Source: Moringa oleifera (taxonomy: Eukaryota > Streptophyta > Magnoliopsida > Brassicales > Moringaceae). Taken from it: a stretch of 64,000 nt of DNA. Shown one piece after another: positions 56,786-64,000 of the stretch (position 1 is the stretch's first letter; the number at the start of each line of letters is the position of its first letter). Made by a program: the position numbers and the translations under genes. The stretch covers positions 434,001 to 498,000 of the forward strand of contig JAJFZO010000734.1 of assembly GCA_021397835.1 (NCBI GenBank), written 5' to 3'. The notes under the pieces were generated by a model, which saw nothing but the letters and a program-made list of their open reading frames with translations, searched no databases and had not been told where the DNA came from.

Positions 56786-58920
56786 ATCTCCTCTTTACCC
56801 TTATGCCTAACTACAAATACATTCCAATCAATGTTAGAAGCCATTATTTGTAATGAAACTTTTTGTTTTTCATTCATCAAAGAGTTGACCCATTTAGTTA
56901 ATTGTGCTTTCCAAATGTTAGCTTTCTCTTGCCTATCATAGAACCAACATTGCATCATATCTCTAATGAATTCTAATAGAGCTATGATGGGTAACTTGCG
57001 GCCAAACAAGCTTTCAGCAATATTAGTGGTCATGAATTGATATCATCTTTGAGGGTAATACTCACATGACCATTTCCTTAGATCTTCCTTCATGATATAT
57101 TCAAATGCTTAAGGGTTATTAACTTGCAATTCAATCATCAATTGACTAAATTCAAACTCTCGAGATGCCCTTACTATACTATAGAATATCTTGGACACTT
57201 TTTCTTTCTTGAATTTATTCTTTATATTTTAGGTCATATGTTAAGAACATAACCTATGACAAGAATCGGGGAAGACCTTTATAATGGCCTTTGCAATACT
57301 AGCATGATGATCCAATATAATAACCAAGTCATTAACATGACCAATAACCTCCTTTAGTTGCCCCAAAAACCACTCCTAAGCCTTATAGTTTTCCAAGCCA
57401 TCGTAACCAAAAGCTAATGGGCATATTGTTCATTTTTATCCTTGCACACCATTATAAACATAACACCGTGGAATCTTCCTTTTAAATGAGTGGCATCGAT
57501 AGTAATAACTGGTCTAATCACTGAATAAAATGCCCTTAATGATTGTCCATGAGCTATAAAAAAAAAATACTTAAATCAATTAATCTCATCTTCAATGCAT
57601 ATGTGAGCCTTTGTTCTTAAACTAGCTATTTGCAACATGTGACAATATGATGGTTATTGTTGGTATGATTCAACTAGGTCACCATAAGTAAGAGACAATG
57701 CGTATTCTTTTGCATTCTAAGTTTTGCTATATAAAATTTATATGCCATATAATTCTTTCATCTTACCTATGATATCTTTTGGCTTAATAATTCTAGCATT
57801 AGTGAATAACTACGGAGCAATAATTTTTCCAATAATTTTAGAACTTGCTTGTCGATGTCATCGATATAACTCCTCGATTACGCAAGTGTGTGTGAAATCA
57901 TAATGTCTAATATGAAAGAATTGTCCTTGTCCAACTTTCACAGCACGGACCTTCCATACATAATTTTCTTCTTTGCAAGCAATCTTAAATATTGATTTGT
58001 TAGATCTAGTGACTTTGAATTTAAAGTTCTCAATCAATACATACATACCTAAAAATTACTTCAACTCTTTCTTATTTAGGAAAAATTGACCTCTAGTAAA
58101 GGTGTCAATCAAAGTTACTGATTTTATAGTAAGAGTTGAAACAATACTGTATAATTCAGCACCCAACACACTATACCTCTTATTAACACCATCACTTATG
58201 TTGTTGTGTGCTTCAACGCATGCAGGTGGCACATAAGGTAGGATTGAATGCAGTACAGAAGGCAAGTTCTCATCATCAAGCTCAACTTTCATAATAAGTT
58301 CAAATTGCTCTCCTCTGATAGGTTGATTGGGCTTAATTTTTGGGATTGGATACTCATACCCAACATCATAGTGCATCGACTCATTTAAGTTGATCTCATT
58401 AGTATTCTAAGTGTTATGAGGAGTCTCATTATGGAATAATGATTTCGTGCCTAAATTTTTAACTTTAAACAATTGGATGGGTCTCCACATTAGGAATTGC
58501 ATCAGTAACCTCATTCCTCCCAATACAAGAATTTAACTGATTGATTCGTTTTGAATTTAAACCTTCACATATACCATGTGTGCTCTCAACATCATGTCGC
58601 TTCACCAAATCCATAATTACATTAGGTACTATGTTATCATCAAACAACATGAACTCAATATCGTTATCATTCATTAACACAATTTTCAAGGTAGTTTCCT
58701 TTGGTCTCACTATAGTGTGTAGTATAATATCATAGTTAGAGAAATCAGTATCAATGCAAGATTTAACTAAACCTAATAACTGTGCTTGTGTCAAACGCTT
58801 TCAAACAACATAACCTCGAGTTTTGATAGTCCTAACAATATACTCAAAAATTCTTCTTGACTTGGACCACTTACCATTCTAAGTTACAATAACATACATT
58901 TTGCCATGACCATGAAAACA
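56760..58920 (-). pseudogene. MuDR-type (MULE) transposase pseudogene
   Basis: The reverse strand from 58920 reads as follows. First comes an N-terminal region (KMYVIVT near 58900, then 58794-58465: MTQAQLLGLVKSCIDTDFSN and onward). 58376-58056 follows (MHYDVGYEYPIPKIKPNQPI and onward; FTRGQFFLNKKELK), then the MuDR zinc-binding-like domain at 58046-57858 (FKFKVTRSNKSIFKIACKEE, YVWKVRAV, HTC). The MULE catalytic domain has VIRPVITIDATHLKGRFHGV near 57495, with the first catalytic aspartate in IDATH, a SIAKAIIKVFPDSCHR stretch near 57270, and MTTNIAESLFGRKLPIIALL at 57033. The end of the protein, including the SWIM zinc finger, is missing. There are several stops and frameshifts. These enzymes cut and paste Mutator-like elements; this copy is inactive. 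Confidence 0.88.
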
Positions 58921-60076
58921 TTTCAAAAAAGAAGCGACAGTCTTAGAAAAAAGAACAGAATTGAAGTTTAGTAAATAAATAATGATTTAGATAAATAAGC
59001 AATAATATTATCTTATGTATCGATTTCATTAAAGAAATATCAATTTGTGAATAAAGTCATGATGGTTCATAAAATGATACAAATTTAGTGGCTAAGTCAC
59101 AATTTAATCAAACATAGCACGATTTCTTGTTCATGTTACAATATGTATGATACATCACGATTATTCTTTTAAAATACATAAAATCTTCGCATTGTTAAGA
59201 TACATTATCTTTTAATACATACCTATTAGTCTCTTGACCTACCTGAACACTTTTTGCTCTTGAAGAACAATGTGTTACTAAAAACACGAGCTTGGTTGTG
59301 TGGATCTTAGACATAACGTGAAGAGAATTAGCCAAAATCAATTGATCACTACTATATGCATTAATTTTCTCATTTTTTAAATTTATTTACTTTCTAAGGG
59401 AATTATTGTCATTAGTATGGGTATTTTGATCTTCACAATACATTTAAGTGTGAAAAACATAAAAGTTAGTAAAGATGATTTGTTTCATAAAAAAAGAGAC
59501 ACGAGATGTCAATTTTGGTAATTTTCTCTATTTCTTAGTTTATAATTTATGAGTTGGACTAGGCCTGTATGTCTTTGTCTATGTGTGGTTTTTGAGCTCG
59601 TAGTTAGCAACTACCAATGGGGACTATTGTATGATCATTTTCATGATTTCATAGGACCCACTTTTCTTTCAGGCTTTGAATCTGGACAGATCTAGCAAGC
59701 CTTTTTAACATGTGTCATTTGATGACTCAGTGCATGGATGTCACAAGTCCATTGGCCCAGGCTTAGGCCTATTTCATAAGTGAGCAATCTTTAGCAGGCT
59801 TGGAGATTTAGTTAAGGGGAGTAGAGGCACTGTAAGCCCATGTTACACTGGTCATGCATACTTCAGTGGTATCAAGCCCTTTTCAGGAGGGCCATGCCCA
59901 TATGCATAAGGCCTTTTTTTCTTATTCTTCTTTTATTTATAACAACATGAAGAGAACACATCAAGCTTGGTCTTGGAATGCCATGCTAATGCCATGCTTA
60001 GCAAACCATGCAAGGACCAATCTTAAAACATCATGCCATGGGTGTAATCACGGCATACTAAAAAATAAAAAAGACA
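58921..60076. other. Non-coding interval upstream of the MULE gene
   Basis: AT-rich DNA to about 59500 is probably the MULE 5' region. After that the composition changes towards mitochondrial-like or intergenic DNA. A frame at 59854-60084 has no known relative. No second copy of the 56711 terminus was found in inverted orientation. Confidence 0.4.
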
Positions 60077-60150
60077 TCAAGTGATAAGAATCGAACCTAT
60101 GGCCCTTTATATCCAAAACAAATGCACTGACCAAATTGCACTATACCTTG
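60077..60150 (-). tRNA. trnP-UGG: Degenerate mitochondrial trnP(UGG)
   Basis: On the reverse strand the segment reads CAAGGTATAGTGCAATTTGG, then TCAGTGCATTTGTTTTGGAT and GGGCCATAGGTTCGATTC. This is collinear with plant mitochondrial tRNA-Pro (CGAGGTGTAGCGCAGTCTGG...). The anticodon TGG and the T-arm TTCGA are kept. At least eight substitutions (mostly C to T or G to A) and a one-base loss in the acceptor stem make it a relic. Confidence 0.8.
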
Positions 60151-60285
60151 TCTCACCCCCTGAAGCATATAAATCCATTCAATCGATGAATACTCGAACC
60201 GAACATGCCCATCCTATTGGGCATAGGGGGTGAGAACCAATCTACCTCTTGCTCACACTCGGTTATGTGTCCTTTAGACTCTTTG

Positions 60286-60360
60286 CCTCTTAAAAGTGGA
60301 TTCAAACCACTCATACAAGGATTTTTAATCCTTCGCTTTAATCAGCTGAGCTATATGAAC
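60286..60360 (-). tRNA. trnF-GAA: Degenerate mitochondrial trnF (anticodon position altered)
   Basis: The reverse strand reads GTTCATATAGCTCAGCTGAT, then TAAAGCGAAGGATTAAAAAT, CCTTGTATGAGTGGTTTGAA and TCCACTTTTAAGAGG, which is 75 nt. It matches plant mitochondrial tRNA-Phe, with AGCTCAGCTG of the D-arm exact. The anticodon loop has AAA where GAA is expected, a G-to-A change, and the T-loop TTCGA is now TTTGA. Not functional as tRNA-Phe. Confidence 0.82.
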
Positions 60361-60706
60361 CACTTTCCTAAAGTTCGTTTTCTTCATCGAATAGCGCCCT
60401 ACCTTAACACTTAACTAGTAAGGGAAAAGCCCTTTACTAATCAATTTATTAGGCTTACTTGTTCATTAAGCTTTCAAGTTACTCTTTCAATTGCCACCTT
60501 ATCTCCCAACATGCTCAAGAACTAAGATTCGTCCAATCTTGAATGGCTATAGGGAGCTTGCTTATAGAAAGAAGATAGGTCGGTCAAATAAAAATAATGC
60601 ACAATAAGCTCACCACTCTTAGTCACTAAGTAGTGTTTCTTTTGAAGGACTCTACCAAGAGGTTCTTTCTCTCACGTAATTTTGCCCACCCGTTCCACTT
60701 TCGCGC

Positions 60707-60794
60707 TAGAGGAAAAGGAATTCGAACCCATGATACGATCTTCTTGTATATCGATTTAGCAAACCAATACCTTAAGTTACTTAGCCATCCCTTC
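60707..60794 (-). tRNA. trnS-GCU: Degenerate mitochondrial trnS(GCU)
   Basis: The reverse strand reads GAAGGGATGGCTAAGTAACT, then TAAGGTATTGGTTTGCTAAA, TCGATATACAAGAAGATCGT and ATCATGGGTTCGAATTCC. This is collinear with plant mitochondrial tRNA-Ser(GCU), including the long variable arm and the anticodon GCT. Stem mismatches (acceptor and D-arm) show decay. With trnF and trnP downstream on the same strand it recreates the trnS-trnF-trnP order common in seed-plant mitochondrial genomes. Confidence 0.85.
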
Positions 60795-63700
60795 AAGTTA
60801 TTGATCATAATTTATTGTGTAGTTGGTTGCTCAAAGGCTATCTAATTCAATCAACTACATCAGTTGTAGTGCGCTAACACGCATACTTTTCCTTTATTTA
60901 TAAGATGGACTCTATCCAAATCTGCCCAGCCTCAAAGCCATCAAAAACTGCCACTTCCTTCCTTGGGTGATGCCTCGTTTCTATGATGAACTTTATCAGT
61001 CTTTGCCTCTAACTTGACCATGTTTGAAATATCTTGTTTGAAAGGACTAGAAGAGAAGACAAGGTCAAGCTAAGCCCTTATCTACCTGAAATGAATTCAT
61101 ATCTCCTTCGTCTAGTCGAGATTTCCTAGATTGTGACTCTTTTATTACATTACAAAAAAGTCCATTCTCGTCATGATCAATCCATGTCCTACCGTAGTAC
61201 CTGAAGAACCTTAACAACTAAGGCTATCTTACTAAGGCAAAGGAATTTCTTGTTGGTTACATGAGCTAGTCAGCCTTTTTTTTTGCTTTTATCTACCTAT
61301 TTAATCTTTTCAATAGGCCTCGTTACTATAGAAAAATTGCTTTATGTAGGAATTGCGACATGGCTTAGCTTTTCTTAACTCTAAGAAAGGAATAGCTATC
61401 TTGTCTGGCTTAGCTCATGGACTCTTAAATAGGAAGATTCCTAGCTGCTTAGACTTGTAAGACAAGAGCTACTGATTGAAAGAAAAAGAGCTAGTATTCG
61501 TCCAGTGGGCAGGAAAGAAAAGATAGAAGATAACATCAAAGTCTATAATAGAAATAGAGTAAAGAGTTAAGTTAATCCGTAAACATCAATTAGATTTTAA
61601 TAGTTAATAACTACTTACTTCTTCGAAACATTAGATCTGGCTTAGTATGAGTTCTATGTTAGTAAACGAAGAATTGGGTGATATCAAATCCTATGTTCAA
61701 AAGTAAAGCACCATTATTTGATCAGCCTAAAGAAAGACTTCAAGAAAAAAAGCCTATATGTGAGAAAGGTTGAAATGACAAGAAGAGCACTTAGTAAGGA
61801 GACAACACCAAAGGGAGGAAATTTTCACAAGTCTTTTGGTTGCTTTGCCTTTCGATGTGAAAAAGGAAAATGCTTTGCCTTCCGATGTAGTTTCAAGTCT
61901 TTGATGTCCTTTAGAGACTAATAAGAGTCAGAATAGATATTTTAGAATAGGATTGATGATGAGCGAGCCAAAGCCCCCAAATCTTTTGGTTTGGAAGCCA
62001 AGTTCAACCCTTCTTTATTCATTACATGAGATTCCGTTACACCATGCACAATAAGCAAAATACCAAGCACAAATCTCGATGATTTTTAATTTTAGTATTT
62101 AGACATGTGATTCACTGTTGCAAGCTCCTTCTTGTACAGTAATACTTGAGGGAGGTGGTTCAATTACCTTTTTCATCTTGTTTACAAATGGAACATCAAA
62201 TTAAAAATTTCTTTATCTTTTATTACCATGCCGTTGATGAAGATTCATAGCTTGGGAAAAGTTCTGAAATCCTACCTTCTAGCATTGCGATAATGTGTTA
62301 ATAGAGCAGAGAGATAGGACCCACTTTAAGAGAGAGTGCAAGGGAAAGACTCAAACATCGAGAAACGTGCAACGAGGTTATATCACTTTAAAAGAGGTAT
62401 TTATAGTGAACTACAAACCTTAGCTTTGAGTCGAAGAAACAAGCAATCATACCCCCAGAATAGAAAGATATTTCACTTCAAAATCATTACTAAAAGCATT
62501 ACAAGCACACTTCCTATCTAGGCAAACCAAAACTAAAAAGCACCTTTTTCTTGGCTAGCCTTGCAAGAGCGAATGTACGAGACAATAGAATTGATTATCA
62601 AGGCTACAAGGTAAAAGGAAGGTTCCTGCGTGTAGGAAAGCTTTTTCACCAACTATTGGGTATTTATCGCTATCTGGCTCTCTCAACTCATACTTATGAT
62701 AGGCAGGCTCAATGCTAGATATTTATCTCTAGAAATCCTTCTTTTTTAATTTTTGGTATTCAGTTGTCTTCCTTGGTTCCACCCTTCCATTCATGAAGCA
62801 GATCATCAGGAAGGGTGTTTCTCAAGTGCAAAGCAAGAGTTTTCGACCCTTTCACATTGATCGACAAACAAAACTCCTAGTAGAAAGCCACTTTTTTGTT
62901 TTTGAAAATTAACACATTGAAAGATCTTTGATTTTACCCTAGAATAAGTCCAACAAAGCACTTTTCCCTACTAAATTCTATCTAATTTTCCCCATTTCTT
63001 CCATTTGCTGAGCTCTAAGCTCCATTGATGGACTTTCGTGTGAAGGCTATTTTCTTTGTGTTTAATGGCATGTTTATGATCCAGTTGTAAAACTACTATC
63101 ATATGAATGTCCTCTTCATTGCTTTAGGACCAAGCTGGCAAATAAACAACTTTATGTTAACAACACCTTTCACTTATAACATTCATCAAAATTAATGAGG
63201 TGCCCACAGCAAATAAGAATAACAAGACTCTATGGCTTAACAAGTTCCTTCCCTACTAAAACCCTTACTTGAGCCTTGACAAGGTGAGAGCAATTAGGTC
63301 AAAATGAGTCTCTCCTTTGCGAGAAGGTTGCATTGCTTTTGCATGAAGATTGAGGACCTGTAGACGACAAAATTAGTTTATGTTAAGAAGGATTTATATG
63401 AGGTGGCGAGATGCTTAATTGTTAATAGCCTTCTTTTTATAGGCGATGCATGGGACTTCGATCTAAGTTGAGCTAGCCCTAATATAGACAGTCTTAAGTG
63501 CCGTGACCTTAACCATATGATTTTGATCTATTATAGGACTATTCCTAGTCACATATTGATTTCATTTTTTGAAATGCTTCACCCAAGCCTTCAAATGTAG
63601 CTTCTTCCAAAGATAAGGCCTTCAAATGTAGATTCATCCAAAGATAGACTGACTAATAGGTTTGTTCGAATTAGAGGTCTTGGGCTTGGGCCTCCTTATT

Positions 63701-64000
63701 TCCCTCTAACTTTTGCTTATTGGTGGTAGGCATGCGTGAGCATCCCTCTCCTTCTACTGTTGTCAGTGCTAACTATCTTCCAAATCTTGTTGCCTTTCTA
63801 CTATCGCGTATGGTGTCGGTAGGCCATCATATGTGTATGGTTATGGTAAGGCTCTAGTCTGGGATCTTATGCCAAATTAGTAAGTCTAAAGTTCCCCGTA
63901 GCTCTAATTAAAGTGTAACGAGTTATATGGACATTTAATCTAATCTTATGGACAAGCAATTGTTTGCTTTTAAATGGTCTTGATGCGGCTCGTGGCCTAA
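60795..64000. other. Mitochondrial-like non-coding DNA to the right edge
   Basis: No gene is recognised. The composition resembles the 32-54 kb blocks and is contiguous with the tRNA cluster, so it is probably the same kind of insertion. A short direct repeat (CCTTCAAATGTAGCTTCTTC and CCTTCAAATGTAGATTCATC, each followed by CAAAGATA) lies at about 63588-63650. Open frames at 61718-61921 and 62336-62521 have no family features. Confidence 0.45.

Noticed and set aside
1..64000. CRISPR arrays, bacterial operons or phage genes
   Set aside because: No regularly spaced short repeats and no bacterial gene organisation; all recognisable sequence is plant nuclear repeat or mitochondrial-derived.

Overview
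This is nuclear DNA from a flowering plant, most likely a eudicot, from a gene-poor and repeat-rich region. The basis is Ty1/copia gag-pol relics, a CACTA (En/Spm) transposase pair, a MuDR-type transposase, the 3' end of a CC-NBS-LRR resistance gene, and decayed plant mitochondrial sequence (ccmFn and a trnS-trnF-trnP cluster). I see no intact host gene. Every recognisable coding region is a pseudogene or a fragment. The species cannot be named from the sequence.

Layout. 1-7 kb: nested or rearranged Ty1/copia pieces. These are a gag fragment on the minus strand, an RNase H/3'-end fragment on plus, a plus-strand pol fragment (integrase end, RT, RNase H) with an internal 294-bp tandem duplication, one LTR with matching ends (5020-5558), and the gag/protease/pre-integrase part of a copia element downstream of it. 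8.2-11.2 kb and 14.6-15.3 kb: two more copia relics on minus, separated by a region ending in CACTA-like subterminal repeats. 15.3-18.8 kb: AT-rich non-coding DNA with short repeats. 18.8-19.6 kb: NLR pseudogene. 20.1-26.7 kb: remains of a CACTA element, comprising a terminus-like sequence, AT-rich tandem repeats, a TnpD-type gene lacking its catalytic domain, a TnpA-type gene and a right terminus.

25.6-33.5 kb: a unit of about 2.62 kb occurs three times head to tail. Each unit joins the 3' part of the CACTA TnpA gene and the CACTA right end to about 1.47 kb of the DNA into which the element inserted. That target DNA continues rightwards as a block (31989-43613) which is repeated in direct orientation at 43731-54394. 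The second block has no CACTA, so it preserves a one-sided empty site. The two blocks look about 90% identical where I compared them, with mostly transition differences. They resemble plant mitochondrial intergenic DNA in texture and run into a clear ccmFn pseudogene (54489-56051, minus). I infer a large, duplicated nuclear mitochondrial insertion (NUMT), but only ccmFn and the tRNAs are firm mitochondrial markers.

56.7-58.9 kb: MuDR-type (MULE) transposase pseudogene on minus, bordered by a terminus-like sequence resembling the one at 20091. 60.0-60.8 kb: decayed mitochondrial trnS(GCU), trnF and trnP in the order known from seed-plant mitochondria. 60.8-64 kb: further mitochondrial-like non-coding DNA with no recognised gene.

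There is no operon or working pathway here. The value of the window is its history: mitochondrial DNA moved to the nucleus, was duplicated, received a CACTA element, and the element-target junction was then amplified.
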